Origin: an uncultured Clostridiaceae bacterium
GTDB taxonomy: Bacteria; Bacillota; Clostridia; TANB77; CAG-508
Direction of reading: 5' to 3'
NCBI GenBank assembly: GCA_947642455.1
Contig: CANRSN010000019.1
Span: forward strand, 1 to 41,771
Length of the DNA stretch: 41,771 nt
Position numbers and translations under genes: made by a program. Position 1 is the first letter of the stretch, and each line of letters opens with the position of its first letter. The notes beneath the pieces are model-generated. The model worked only from the letters and a program-made list of their open reading frames with translations, made no database searches and was not told where the DNA came from. Below, one piece after another: positions 24,852 through 33,940 of this stretch.

Positions 24852-24902
24852 AAAAATATGAAATTGTACTAGACTTAAAAAGTGCGATTTCATATTTTTT
24901 TA
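24852..24902 (+). terminator. strong intrinsic terminator
   Basis: Arms at 24852-24869 and 24880-24897 pair over 18 bp with a few G-U pairs (AAAATATGAAAT with ATTTCATATTTT at the base) and run into T's. Confidence 0.85.
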
Positions 24903-24957
24903 TATACTTTCTTATAAGATAACATAAAAATTATAGAAGTAAACAAGGAGGAATAAA

Positions 24958-26301
24958 ATGAAGAAAAAAATGAACATACAATTATCAGAAAATTTTACAT
25001 ATAAAAAATTAATAAGATTCACAATACCAACTATTATAATGATGATTTTGACATCAATTTATGGAATTATAGATGGAATCTGTGTATCAAACAAAGTAGG
25101 AGAGAATGCTTTTGCATCAATAAATTTAATTATGCCTGCATTAATGATTTTTGGTTCAATAGGTTTTATGATTGGAACAGGAGGAAGTGCTATTGTCTCA
25201 AAAACAATAGGAGAAGGAAAAAAAGAAAAAGCAAACCAATATTTTTCAATGCTAATATATATATTAATAATAATAGGTACAATAATTAGTATTATAGGGA
25301 TGATTTTGATAGAAAATATTACTATTTTACTAGGTGCAGATGAAACTATGTTTCAAGACTGTGTAGTATATGGAAGAACATTACTTATATTTTTAGTACC
25401 ATTTATGTTACAAAACTGTTTTCAAAGTTTCTTAATTGTAGCAGAAAAACCAAGTTTTGGACTAATGATTTCTATTATATCTGGAGTAGTCAATATTATT
25501 TTAGATATATTGTTAATTTATATATTTGATATGAAAGTATTTGGAGCGGCTATAGCAACAGGGATAAGTCAATTAGTAGGAAGCATAATTCCAATTATTT
25601 TTTTTGCAAGAAAAAATGATAGTCCTTTAAAATTAATAAAAACAAAATTTGAATTTAAAGCAATTTGCAAAGCATTTACAAATGGTTCTTCTGAAATGCT
25701 AACGAATTTATCTTTATCTTTGGTAAATATGTTATATAATATGCAACTATTGAAATATGCAAATTCAGATGGAGTAGTAGCTTATGGAATTATAATGTAT
25801 GTAGGTTTTATATTTATAGGTACATATTTAGGATATTCAATAGGAACAGCTCCAATAATAGGGTATCATTATGGGGCAAAAAATACAGAGGAACTAAAAA
25901 GCATTTTAAAAAAGAGTTTAAGAATAATTGCAATAACTGCTATTATAATGACATCTATTGCAGAAATAGCAGCAGGATTATTGGCATCTATATTTGTAAG
26001 CAAAAATGCTGCATTACTTGAAATGACAACAAATGCAATTAGATTGTTTGCATTATCATATTTGATAAGTGGATTTAATATATTTGCATCTTCTTTCTTT
26101 ACTGCACTTAATAATGGAGTAGTATCAGCAATAATATCGTTTTTAAGAACTCTTGTATTTCAGGTTGCCGCAATATTGATACTTCCTTTAATATGGGAGT
26201 TAAATGGAATATGGTTAGCTGTTGTTGTTGCAGAAATTTTAGCTTTAATAGTTAGTGTTATATTTTTAATAAGTAATAGAAAAAAATATAATTATATATA
26301 A
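24958..26301 (+). CDS. MATE-family multidrug efflux transporter
   Basis: A 447-residue protein with about 12 membrane helices in two repeated halves, the layout of MATE antiporters, which export drugs or metabolites using a sodium or proton gradient. Telling segments are TIPTIIMMILTSIYGIIDG near the N-terminus, IGTGGSAIVSKTIGEGKKEKAN, the matching second-half SIGTAPIIGYHYGAKNTEEL, and FFTALNNGVVSAIISFLRTL. CAAGGAGGAATAAA gives a perfect ribosome site. The transported compound cannot be told. It lies between a strong terminator and the large family A palindrome. Confidence 0.92.
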   Translation: MKKKMNIQLSENFTYKKLIRFTIPTIIMMILTSIYGIIDGICVSNKVGENAFASINLIMPALMIFGSIGFMIGTGGSAIVSKTIGEGKKEKANQYFSMLIYILIIIGTIISIIGMILIENITILLGADETMFQDCVVYGRTLLIFLVPFMLQNCFQSFLIVAEKPSFGLMISIISGVVNIILDILLIYIFDMKVFGAAIATGISQLVGSIIPIIFFARKNDSPLKLIKTKFEFKAICKAFTNGSSEMLTNLSLSLVNMLYNMQLLKYANSDGVVAYGIIMYVGFIFIGTYLGYSIGTAPIIGYHYGAKNTEELKSILKKSLRIIAITAIIMTSIAEIAAGLLASIFVSKNAALLEMTTNAIRLFALSYLISGFNIFASSFFTALNNGVVSAIISFLRTLVFQVAAILILPLIWELNGIWLAVVVAEILALIVSVIFLISNRKKYNYI

Positions 26302-26324
26302 AAATTAATTTATTTTAAGTCAAG

Positions 26325-26557
26325 TTTAAGTCTTGGCATTTTTGAAATAAAAAGTTTTAGGATTAAAATATAGCAAACACAAATCTTAATATTTATTTTT
26401 GTCAAAGTTCTTTACTGGCTTCGCCAATCGCCCTAGGTCATGTCCACTGTGGGAGCTTCCCTGCGCAGAACTTTTTAAAAATAAATATTAAGATTTGGTG
26501 TAGTTTTCTAATAAATGTATCCTAAAACTTTTTATTTCAAAAATACCAAAACTTAAA
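26325..26557. repeat. family A palindromic element, copy 3, with 39-nt outer arms
   Basis: The outer arms 26325-26363 and 26519-26557 are complementary over 39 nt with two mismatches (including TTTTGAAATAAAAAGTTTT). Inner arms of 20 nt (26381-26400 and 26477-26496) are perfect, and their AATATTTATTTTT part is shared with copies 1 and 2. The centre has TTACTGGCTTCGCCAATCGC, GGTCATGTCCACTG and GGGAGCTTCCCTGCGC. It has no coding capacity. It fills most of the 403-nt gap between the MATE and ABC genes and may terminate transcription. Confidence 0.8.
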
Positions 26558-26569
26558 TAAGTCAAAATA

Positions 26570-26598
26570 TTGATAATTAATTACTTTTATGATATTCT
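26570..26598 (+). promoter_or_regulatory. promoter of the ABC-2 exporter operon
   Basis: TTGATA (26570-26575) and TATTCT (26593-26598) are 17 nt apart, directly after the family A palindrome and about 105 nt before the first gene. Confidence 0.55.
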
Positions 26599-26704
26599 AT
26601 AGGAAGAAAATGGTATAGAGGTATTATAGAAGGATAAAAGAATTTAGAATGCTCAAAAAATTGTGTTAATAAGTGGCGTTTAATATAATAAGGAGGAAAT
26701 AAAA

Positions 26705-27643
26705 GTGGATAATATAATAGAAGTTAGAAATTTGAGTAAGCAGTATAAAGAATTAAAGGCAATAGATGATTTATCATTTGAAGTACATAAAGGTGAAATA
26801 TTGGGATTATTAGGACCAAATGGAAGTGGAAAATCAACAACAATAAATTGTATTTTATCATTATTGAACTTTAGTAAAGGAAGTATAAAAATCTTTAATA
26901 AAGAAATGAAACCAACTGCATATGATATAAAAGCAAAATTGGGAGTTGTATTTCAAGATATATCCGTGTTTGAAGAATTAACAGTATATGAAAATATAGA
27001 CTATTTTTGTGGTTTATATATAAAAGATAAAAATAAAAGAAAACAATATATAAATGATGCAATAGAATTGGTAGGGTTGGAAGAATTTAAGAAATTTCGC
27101 CCAAAACAATTATCAGGAGGACTTTTAAGAAGATTAAATATTGCATGTGGTATTGCACATAAACCAGAATTAATCTTTTTAGATGAGCCAACAGTTGCAG
27201 TAGATCCACAAAGTAGAAATAATATATTAGATGGAATAAAGAAATTAAGAGATAATGGAGCAACTATTGTATATACAACACATTATATGGAAGAAGTTGA
27301 GATAATTTGTGATAGGGTAATAATTCTTGATAAAGGAAAAGTATTAGCAACAGGTACAACAGATGAGTTAAAAGAGCTTGCAAGTATAGAAGAGAAAGTA
27401 ACAGTAGAAATAAATAATTTAGAAGAAAAATATATAGAACAAATTAGAAAATTAGAAGATGTACATGAGGTAAAATATAATGGGAATATATTATTAGTTA
27501 CATATAAAAAGGGTAAAAATAATTTGTTAGAATTAATGGACTATTTGAAAAGAGAGAATATTAAATATAACAAAATATATTCAGAAAGACCAACTCTTAA
27601 TGATGTATTTTTAGAGTTAACAGGAAAGGAGCTTAGAGACTAA
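26705..27643 (+). CDS. ABC exporter ATP-binding protein
   Basis: A 312-residue ATPase of the drug/antibiotic exporter (CcmA, DrrA-like) type. Walker A is GPNGSGKST, the Q-loop is VFQDISVFEELTVYEN, the signature LSGGLLRRLNIACG, Walker B LIFLDEPTVAVDP and the H-loop VYTTHYMEEVE. The C-terminal 80 residues form the extra domain usual in this group. It starts with GTG, preceded by AAGGAGGAAATAAAA. Its stop overlaps the start of the first permease (TAATG at 27641-27645), so the two are translationally coupled. Confidence 0.93.
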   Translation: MDNIIEVRNLSKQYKELKAIDDLSFEVHKGEILGLLGPNGSGKSTTINCILSLLNFSKGSIKIFNKEMKPTAYDIKAKLGVVFQDISVFEELTVYENIDYFCGLYIKDKNKRKQYINDAIELVGLEEFKKFRPKQLSGGLLRRLNIACGIAHKPELIFLDEPTVAVDPQSRNNILDGIKKLRDNGATIVYTTHYMEEVEIICDRVIILDKGKVLATGTTDELKELASIEEKVTVEINNLEEKYIEQIRKLEDVHEVKYNGNILLVTYKKGKNNLLELMDYLKRENIKYNKIYSERPTLNDVFLELTGKELRD

Positions 27644-28824
27644 TGTTTATACATAATTTTAAATATTCTCTAAAAGCTCTTTTTAGAGATAAAATGTTAA
27701 TATTTTGGACTTTTGCTTTTCCAATTATATTAGGAACATTTTTTAATATGGCATTTTCAAATATCGAAAATAGTGAAAAGCTAGAAATAATAAATATAGC
27801 AATTGTAGAAAATGAAGAGTTTAAAAATCAAAAAATATTTAAGCAGACATTTGAAACTTTGAGCTCTGAAGAAAATGAAGATAGATTATTTAACACAAAA
27901 TATGTTACAGAGGAAGAAGCAAAAACACTACTAAATAAAGATGAAATTGCTGGGTATATGATATTAAATGGAGAAGATACAAAAGTAGTTGTAGCAAAAA
28001 GTGGTATAGATGAAACTATCTTTAAATATGTAATAGAAGAGATTACACAAACAAATGAAATAATTAGTAATCTGGCACAAAGTGAGATACAAAAAGAAAT
28101 AACAGCAGGAAACTATAATATAAACTATGAAAAAATATATAAAAACATATTAGAAATAGTACAAAATGAAGAAGCAAAAATAAAAAATATATCTAGTAAT
28201 AAACTAAGTTATACTATGATAGAATTTTATACTTTGATAGCAATGACTTGCTTATATGGAGGTATTCTTGGAACTGTAGCGATTAATAGAAATTTGGCGA
28301 ATATGAGTAATAAAGGTAAGAGAGTAGCAGTAGCACCAATACCAAAAGGGAAAGTAATACTTAGTAGTCTTTTTTCAGGATATATAGCACAATTAGTAGG
28401 ACTTGTACTATTATTTATGTATACTATATTTGTATTAAAGGTGGATTATGGAACTAATTTACCATTAATTATTTTATTAGGAATGGTGGGAAGTTTTGCT
28501 GGACTATCAATGGGTCTTTTAATTGCAACAGTAATAAAGGCAAGCGAAAATTTAAAAACAGGAATAATTATATCAGTTACAATGTTAGGATGTTTTTTGT
28601 CAGGAATGATGGGAATTACAATGAAATATATTATTGATAAAAATATACCAATTATAAATAAAATTAATCCTGCAAGTATGATAACAGATGGATTTTATGC
28701 ATTATATTATTATGATACATTAGATAGATATTGGGTGAATGTTACAAGTCTAATTGTTTTTTCTGTAATTGCAATAATAATATCATATATTAGTTTAAGG
28801 AGGCAGAAATATGACAGTATTTAA
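27643..28824 (+). CDS. ABC-2 type exporter permease, first subunit
   Basis: A 393-residue membrane protein with the ABC-2 plan: one N-terminal helix (MLIFWTFAFPIILGTFFNMA), an extracytoplasmic domain of about 150 residues, then five or six helices beginning at YTLIAMTCLYGGILGTVAI. The segment MSNKGKRVAVAPIPKGKVILS is the usual cytoplasmic loop. KINPASMITDGFYALYYYD near the end is typical of exporters of drugs, lantibiotics or lipids. It overlaps both neighbours, which shows tight co-expression. The substrate is unknown. Confidence 0.9.
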   Translation: MFIHNFKYSLKALFRDKMLIFWTFAFPIILGTFFNMAFSNIENSEKLEIINIAIVENEEFKNQKIFKQTFETLSSEENEDRLFNTKYVTEEEAKTLLNKDEIAGYMILNGEDTKVVVAKSGIDETIFKYVIEEITQTNEIISNLAQSEIQKEITAGNYNINYEKIYKNILEIVQNEEAKIKNISSNKLSYTMIEFYTLIAMTCLYGGILGTVAINRNLANMSNKGKRVAVAPIPKGKVILSSLFSGYIAQLVGLVLLFMYTIFVLKVDYGTNLPLIILLGMVGSFAGLSMGLLIATVIKASENLKTGIIISVTMLGCFLSGMMGITMKYIIDKNIPIINKINPASMITDGFYALYYYDTLDRYWVNVTSLIVFSVIAIIISYISLRRQKYDSI

Positions 28825-29953
28825 AGCATTTTTAAAAGTACTAAATAGATGTAAAATGATAATTATACTTTATACAGCACTTTTAGTAGGATTTGGAGCA
28901 TTTAATATGCAAACAAGTGAAACAAGTACTAACTTTGTTTCAAGTAAGCCAGATATTTTAATTATAAATAAAGATACACAAGAAGGAATAACAGATAATT
29001 TGATAAATTATATATCAAACAATAGTAACATTATAGATATAAAAGGCGATGAAGAAGCAATTAATGATGCCTTATTTTATAGAGATGTAAATTATATTAT
29101 ATATATACCAGAAAATTATAGAGAAGATTTTTTAAGTGGAAAAAATCCAGAAATAAATGTAAAGAGCACAGGAGATTATCAAGCATCTTTTGCAGAGATG
29201 CTAATTACTAGATATATTAAAGTAGCGAATACATATCAAAAAAACATACAAGAAGAAGAGGAATTAATAATAAAGATAAATGAAACTTTATCTAAACAAA
29301 CGCAAATAGAGGTTACATCAAAATTAGATACAAATAATTTAGCAAAAGCAACTTTTTATTATAATTTTGCAAATTATAGTATTTTAGCTGGAAGTGTATA
29401 TGTAATATGTTTAATATTATCAAGTTTTAAAGAAGAGAAAATAAGAAAAAGAACTATTGTTAGTAGTATGAATTATAAAAAATATAATAGGCAATTGCTT
29501 GTATCAAATAGCTTATTCGTTATTGTATTATGGGTAGTTTATGTGATTTTAAGCTTTATATTAATAGGAAACATAATGTTTACAGCTAATGGAATTATGT
29601 ATATTATCAACTCATTTATGTTTACCATATGTGCAACAACAATAGCATTCTTAATTGGTAACTTAATAACTAATAAAAATGCTATTAATGGAATTGTAAA
29701 TGTAATAGCCTTAGGTTCAAGTTTTTTGTGTGGGGCATTTGTTCCAATGAAGTGGTTACCAGATATAGTATTAAAAATAGCTCATATATTACCTTCTTAT
29801 TATTATATTAAAAATAATGAATTATTAGCTGAATTGGAGAATATTAGTTTTGAGAGTTTACAGCCAATTTTAATTAATATGGGTATCATTTTACTGTTTG
29901 CAATAGCATTTATGATTATTGCAAATGTATTTAGTAAAAGAAGATTAAAATAG
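28811..29953 (+). CDS. ABC-2 type exporter permease, second subunit
   Basis: A 380-residue protein similar in plan to the preceding permease: helix 1 near residues 13-32, an extracytoplasmic segment to about 185, and five or six helices at the end, including INGIVNVIALGSSFLCGAFVPMKWLP and the motif ILPSYYYIKNNELLAE. It starts 14 nt inside the preceding gene, with AAGGAGG encoded within that gene's last codons. Two different permeases with one ATPase suggest a heterodimeric exporter. No peptidase, lantibiotic or regulator gene lies beside it, so a self-immunity role is not supported. Confidence 0.9.
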   Translation: MTVFKAFLKVLNRCKMIIILYTALLVGFGAFNMQTSETSTNFVSSKPDILIINKDTQEGITDNLINYISNNSNIIDIKGDEEAINDALFYRDVNYIIYIPENYREDFLSGKNPEINVKSTGDYQASFAEMLITRYIKVANTYQKNIQEEEELIIKINETLSKQTQIEVTSKLDTNNLAKATFYYNFANYSILAGSVYVICLILSSFKEEKIRKRTIVSSMNYKKYNRQLLVSNSLFVIVLWVVYVILSFILIGNIMFTANGIMYIINSFMFTICATTIAFLIGNLITNKNAINGIVNVIALGSSFLCGAFVPMKWLPDIVLKIAHILPSYYYIKNNELLAELENISFESLQPILINMGIILLFAIAFMIIANVFSKRRLK

Positions 29954-30026
29954 CACATATTATAACTTGAAAAAATATAATTTGTATGATATATATTAGT
30001 AAAATAGAATGAAGGGAATGATAAGA

Positions 30027-30908
30027 ATGGAAAAAGCAAAAGTATATTTTACAAAGGAGTTAAGTCCTGAAAGTGTGGTAAAAGTGTTTAAAATGTTAGG
30101 CAAAGAGTTACCAGGAAAGGTTGCTATAAAAGTGCATTCTGGAGAACAAGGCAATCAAAATTATTTAAGACCAGAGTTTATGAAGCCAATGGTAGAATAT
30201 GTTAATGGAACAATAGTTGAATGTAATACTGCATATGATGGAGAAAGAAATTATAGTGACAAACATAAAAAATTACTTGAAAATCATGGATGGAGTAAAA
30301 TCTTTAAAGTTGACCTTATGGATGAAGAAGGACCAGATTTAGTATTAGAAGTTAGTAATGGGAAAATACTAAAAGAAAATTTAGTTGGAAAAAACATGGC
30401 AAATTATGATTCTATGTTAGTATTATCACATTTTAAAGGACATCCTATGGGAGGATATGGTGGAGCCTTAAAACAATTATCAATAGGTTGCGCTTCAACA
30501 GCTGGGAAGGCTTGGATACACACAGCTGGAAAAACAAAAAATCAAAATGAATTATGGGACAAGGTAGCTAAACAAGATGAATTTCTAGAGGCAATGGCTG
30601 ATTCTGCAAAGACAATAGTTAAATACTTTAAAGGAAATATGGCATTTATAAATGTTATGTGCAATATGTCTGTTGACTGTGATTGCTGTTCAGTAGCAGA
30701 AGATCCATGCATCAAGGATATAGGAATTTTAGCATCATTAGATCCAGTAGCAATTGATCAAGCATGTATAGATTTAGTTAAGAACTCAAATGATGAAGGA
30801 AAAGAACATTTTCTAGAAAGAGTTAATTCAAGACATGGAACTCACACAATAGATGTAGCAGCAGAGTTAGAGGTTGGAACAAAAAATTATGAATTAATCC
30901 CTTTTTAA
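30027..30908 (+). CDS. DUF362 domain protein
   Basis: A 293-residue cytoplasmic protein matching DUF362 along its length: VAIKVHSGEQGNQNYLRPEF, IVECNTAYDGERNYS, YDSMLVLSHFKGHPMGGYGG, LKQLSIGCASTAGKAWIHT, and the cysteine-rich FINVMCNMSVDCDCCSVAED followed by DIGILASLDPVAIDQACIDL. DUF362 proteins are often annotated as iron-sulfur proteins; the four cysteines in the CNMSVDCDCC region could bind metal, but the usual paired ferredoxin CxxCxxC motifs are absent. The reaction is unknown. I start at ATG 30027 because AAGGGAATGATAAG fits the window's ribosome-site pattern. Confidence 0.85.
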   Translation: MEKAKVYFTKELSPESVVKVFKMLGKELPGKVAIKVHSGEQGNQNYLRPEFMKPMVEYVNGTIVECNTAYDGERNYSDKHKKLLENHGWSKIFKVDLMDEEGPDLVLEVSNGKILKENLVGKNMANYDSMLVLSHFKGHPMGGYGGALKQLSIGCASTAGKAWIHTAGKTKNQNELWDKVAKQDEFLEAMADSAKTIVKYFKGNMAFINVMCNMSVDCDCCSVAEDPCIKDIGILASLDPVAIDQACIDLVKNSNDEGKEHFLERVNSRHGTHTIDVAAELEVGTKNYELIPF

Positions 30909-30936
30909 GAGTTATTAGAAATAGTAACTCTTTTTA
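30908..30936 (+). terminator. intrinsic terminator with GAAA loop
   Basis: AGAGTTATTA (30908-30917) and TAGTAACTCT (30922-30931) pair with one wobble, close a GAAA tetraloop and run into T's. The hairpin begins in the DUF362 stop codon. Confidence 0.85.
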
Positions 30937-30956
30937 TTAATATGAAATATAAAAGC

Positions 30957-31021
30957 CTTACAAAAGCCTTACAAAAAACTTGCAAGTCCATAAAGACTTT
31001 ATAAATTAAGTAATATATAAT
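30957..31021 (+). promoter_or_regulatory. promoter region with three 11-bp phased direct repeats
   Basis: CTTACA (30957-30962), CTTACA (30968-30973) and CTTGCA (30979-30984) recur at exactly 11 bp. A -10 TATAAT follows at 31016-31021. Such tandem sites are typical of OmpR/PhoB-class response regulators. A gene for one lies at 31892. Confidence 0.5.
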
Positions 31022-31045
31022 TTATCTGCAAGGAGGATAAATTAT

Positions 31046-31789
31046 ATGAAAAATTTTAAATTAGCAAAAGTAATAATATTTATATTAATAGTAATAGTAA
31101 TAATACTTATATTTGTAAGAATAGATAGCTCAACGGAAAATAAGCAAAGTAGGGTACTAGAAAATATAAAACTAAATAAGGAAAATAAGAATACAGTAAT
31201 AAATGAACCAGTAAAAGCAATATCTAGAAAAGAGTTAGATTGGAAACTTACATTAGTAAATTCTGAAAATAAATTACCAGAAAATTATGAAATAACACTT
31301 GCAAGTATAGATCAATATAGGAAATTTGATAGTAGGGCAATTGGCTATTTAAACGATATGATTAAGGCAATGAAAAATCAAGGGATAACAAATATATGGG
31401 TGCAATCGTCATATAGAAGTATAGAAGAGCAAACTAAAATATTTAATAATAAAGTAAAAAAATATAAGAATGAAGGGAAGACAAGTGAAGAGGCAAAAAG
31501 GCTTACTGAAAAAGTAATTAATAAGCCAGGATATAGTGAACACAATTTAGGGTTGGCAGTAGATTTCAATTATGTTGATAATTATTTTGAAAACACAAGG
31601 GCTTTTAAATGGTTAAAGGAAAATGCTGAAGATTATGGTTTTATACTTAGATATCCAAAAGAAAAAGAAAGTATTACAAAGGTAACATATGAACCATGGC
31701 ATTGGAGATATATAGGAGAGGAAAATGCAAAAGAAATGAATCGTTTAGGCTTATGTTTAGAAGAATATATACAATATTTGAAGAAATAA
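31046..31789 (+). CDS. D-alanyl-D-alanine carboxypeptidase, VanY family
   Basis: A 247-residue zinc peptidase anchored by an N-terminal membrane helix (VIIFILIVIVIILIFV), with its catalytic part outside. The VanY/LAS motifs are complete: IWVQSSYRSIEEQTKIF, SEHNLGLAVDF with His166 and Asp173, and EPWHWRYIG with Glu216 and His219. It would remove the terminal D-alanine from peptidoglycan stem peptides, trimming cross-link donors or lowering glycopeptide binding. AAGGAGGATAAATT precedes the ATG. It is followed by a two-component system, which probably controls it or responds to the same wall state. Confidence 0.92.
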   Translation: MKNFKLAKVIIFILIVIVIILIFVRIDSSTENKQSRVLENIKLNKENKNTVINEPVKAISRKELDWKLTLVNSENKLPENYEITLASIDQYRKFDSRAIGYLNDMIKAMKNQGITNIWVQSSYRSIEEQTKIFNNKVKKYKNEGKTSEEAKRLTEKVINKPGYSEHNLGLAVDFNYVDNYFENTRAFKWLKENAEDYGFILRYPKEKESITKVTYEPWHWRYIGEENAKEMNRLGLCLEEYIQYLKK

Positions 31790-31803
31790 TTGTAATATAA
31801 AGT

Positions 31804-31891
31804 AGAGAATAATCACAATTTTGGAATAATTAAACATAATTCATGTACAATCAGTACACTATTTGTGCCTTAAGAAAGGAATGTGACTAAA
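31804..31891 (+). repeat. family B leader element, shortened copy
   Basis: TAATCACAATTTTGG, then GTACAATCAGTAC and finally AAGAAAGGAATGTGACT match the beginning, central hairpin and ribosome-site tail of the family B leaders at 19547 and 38344. The long middle stem is lost. It directly precedes the response regulator start. Confidence 0.6.
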
Positions 31892-32542
31892 GTGAAAAAA
31901 ATTTTAGTTGTAGAAGATGAAGAAAATATATCTAAATTAATTTCTGATACATTAACTTTAGGAGGGTATACTGTAGAAAAAGCATTTGATGGAGAAGAAG
32001 CGGTAAGAAAATTACAATCAAATAAATTTGATTTAACTATATTAGATATTATGTTGCCTAAACTAGACGGTTTTGAAATAATGAAAAAAATAGATGATAA
32101 AAATATGCCTATAATTTTTCTATCTGCCAAAAATGATGTGGCTACAATAGTAAAAGGGTTATCAGAGGGAGGGCAAGATTATATGGTAAAACCTTTTGAA
32201 CCATTAGAATTATTAGCAAGAGTAGAGTTACGAATAGGTGAAAAAACGAAAAAGGTATATGAGTATAAAGATATTAAAGTAAATATAGAAGAAAGAGTAG
32301 TATATAAAGGTAGTGAAAAAATATCTTTAGCGCCAAAAGAATATGATTTGTTTTTATTATTAATAGAAAATATAGGGGTAGCATTATCAAGAGATACTAT
32401 TTTAGATACAGTATGGGGAATAAATACAGATATTGAAACTAGAACAGTAGACTATCACATTCAACAATTAAGAAAAAAATTAGATTTAAAAAATGAAATA
32501 AATACTGTAAATAAAGTTGGTTATCGCATAGAGAAAATTTAA
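31892..32542 (+). CDS. OmpR-family response regulator
   Basis: A 216-residue regulator. The receiver domain has the acidic pair in LVVEDEENI, the phosphorylated Asp52 in TILDIMLPKLDG, the Thr/Ser-equivalent in IIFLSAKND and the Lys in MVKPFEP. The C-terminal winged helix has LAPKEYDLFLLLIENIG, ETRTVDYHIQQLRKKL and NTVNKVGYRIEKI. I start at GTG 31892 rather than GTG 31883 because the latter is only 2 nt from AAAGGA. The sensor kinase follows after 39 nt. Likely targets are the phased repeats before the VanY gene and perhaps those at 11812. Confidence 0.93.
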   Translation: MKKILVVEDEENISKLISDTLTLGGYTVEKAFDGEEAVRKLQSNKFDLTILDIMLPKLDGFEIMKKIDDKNMPIIFLSAKNDVATIVKGLSEGGQDYMVKPFEPLELLARVELRIGEKTKKVYEYKDIKVNIEERVVYKGSEKISLAPKEYDLFLLLIENIGVALSRDTILDTVWGINTDIETRTVDYHIQQLRKKLDLKNEINTVNKVGYRIEKI

Positions 32543-32581
32543 AATTATACTTATATGTAGGCAGAAAGGAATGAACTTAAT

Positions 32582-33940
32582 ATGAAGTTTACACAGAAAA
32601 TATTCCTGATAACATTTGCTTTTGTAACAATTAGCATAAACTTAATTGGTGTAATTATTATAAACAATACTTATACTACACAAATAGATGCAAAAATGGA
32701 AAGCAATATATCTAATATTAACAATATATGTAATGCTTTAAAATTTTATAATGTAACAGAGATGAATGTAAATATATTAAGAAAAGACAATACGTATTAT
32801 GAAATTTCTGAGGGGAATAATATAATATACACTAATCTTCTTTTTGACATGAGCGAAATCAAAGAAGAACTTGAACCAACAGAAGAAAATATAAAGTCAA
32901 TTATATCAAAAGAAATTTTATTTATGTCTGTAAAAACTGGAAATTATAATATAATAATTGCTGAAAATTTAGAAGATGTATTTAAAATGAGGGAAGAACA
33001 AATATACTTTTTTATACAAGTAAGCATGATTTTTTCATTTATTATTGCGTTTTGCTTATATATTACAATATACTTATTAACTAATAAAATAAAAAAATTA
33101 AATAGAGCAGTCAGAAAAATAGCAGATGGAGATTATTCAACTAGAGTTAAAAAATTAGGAAAAGATGAAGTTGGAAATCTTGCAGTATCATTTAATAAAA
33201 TGGCAGAGTCTATTGAAAATACAATAGAAGAGATTAAAACAGTTTCAGAAAATAGGCAAAATTTTATTCATAATATAACACATGAAATACGAACACCATT
33301 AACATCGATTATAGGTTATTCAAGTTTAATAAAAAATGGTAAGATTGATGATAAAAATACAATTATAGAATATAGCAATAAAATATATGATGAAGGGAAC
33401 TACTTAAATTTAATTTCAGAAAGACTCATGGATATAGTTCTACTAAATAATAAAAAAGTAGAGTTGGAAAATATTGATATTTCAGAAACTATACAAGATA
33501 TAATAGAAAGTATGGAATTTGATTATAAGGAAATTAAATTTTATAAAAGGATTGAAAAGGATATTAATTTTGAAAGTGATAAAATATTATTACATTCACT
33601 AGTTTTAAATTTAGTAAAAAATGCAATAATGTCATATGAAAAAAAGGATATTAAAATAGTAAACATAATTTTAGAACAGTTGAATAATGAAACAGTTTTA
33701 TTAAGTATAATCGATAAAGGAAAAGGGATGAATGAGGAACAACTACAAAAAGTAATGGAACCTTTTTATACTCTAAATAAAGATAGAAATAGAAAAATGT
33801 CAGGAATGGGGTTAGGTCTACCATTATGTATAAAAATTTGTGATGTGTTAAGTGCTAAATTGAAAATTGAAAGTGTATTGGGAGAAGGTACAGCAGTTAA
33901 TATAGAATTTGAACTAGGAGGAAAACAAAATGATAATTAA
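32582..33940 (+). CDS. sensor histidine kinase
   Basis: A 452-residue membrane kinase. Helix 1 is residues about 6-28, a sensor loop of about 110 residues faces out, and helix 2 is near residues 141-163. HAMP follows (INKIKKLNRAVRKIADGDYS in outline), then the dimerisation domain with HEIRTPLTSIIGYSS and the phosphoacceptor His234. The ATPase domain has NLVKNAIMSYE (N box), DKGKGM (G1) and GMGLGLPLCIK (G2). No PAS domain is present, unlike the WalK type. The preceding AAAGGAATGAACTTAAT fits the local ribosome-site style. It is co-transcribed with the regulator and overlaps the next gene by 11 nt. Confidence 0.94.
   Translation: MKFTQKIFLITFAFVTISINLIGVIIINNTYTTQIDAKMESNISNINNICNALKFYNVTEMNVNILRKDNTYYEISEGNNIIYTNLLFDMSEIKEELEPTEENIKSIISKEILFMSVKTGNYNIIIAENLEDVFKMREEQIYFFIQVSMIFSFIIAFCLYITIYLLTNKIKKLNRAVRKIADGDYSTRVKKLGKDEVGNLAVSFNKMAESIENTIEEIKTVSENRQNFIHNITHEIRTPLTSIIGYSSLIKNGKIDDKNTIIEYSNKIYDEGNYLNLISERLMDIVLLNNKKVELENIDISETIQDIIESMEFDYKEIKFYKRIEKDINFESDKILLHSLVLNLVKNAIMSYEKKDIKIVNIILEQLNNETVLLSIIDKGKGMNEEQLQKVMEPFYTLNKDRNRKMSGMGLGLPLCIKICDVLSAKLKIESVLGEGTAVNIEFELGGKQNDN

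Noticed and set aside
24846-24874. TTGACA followed 17 nt later by TAGACT as a promoter for the MATE gene
   Set aside because: It lies inside the strong terminator hairpin and the -10 is poor; chance in AT-rich sequence is likely.
13559-26557. Family A elements as insertion sequences or CRISPR-like repeats
   Set aside because: They have no transposase gene, no regular spacing and no spacers; a non-coding palindromic element is the better description.
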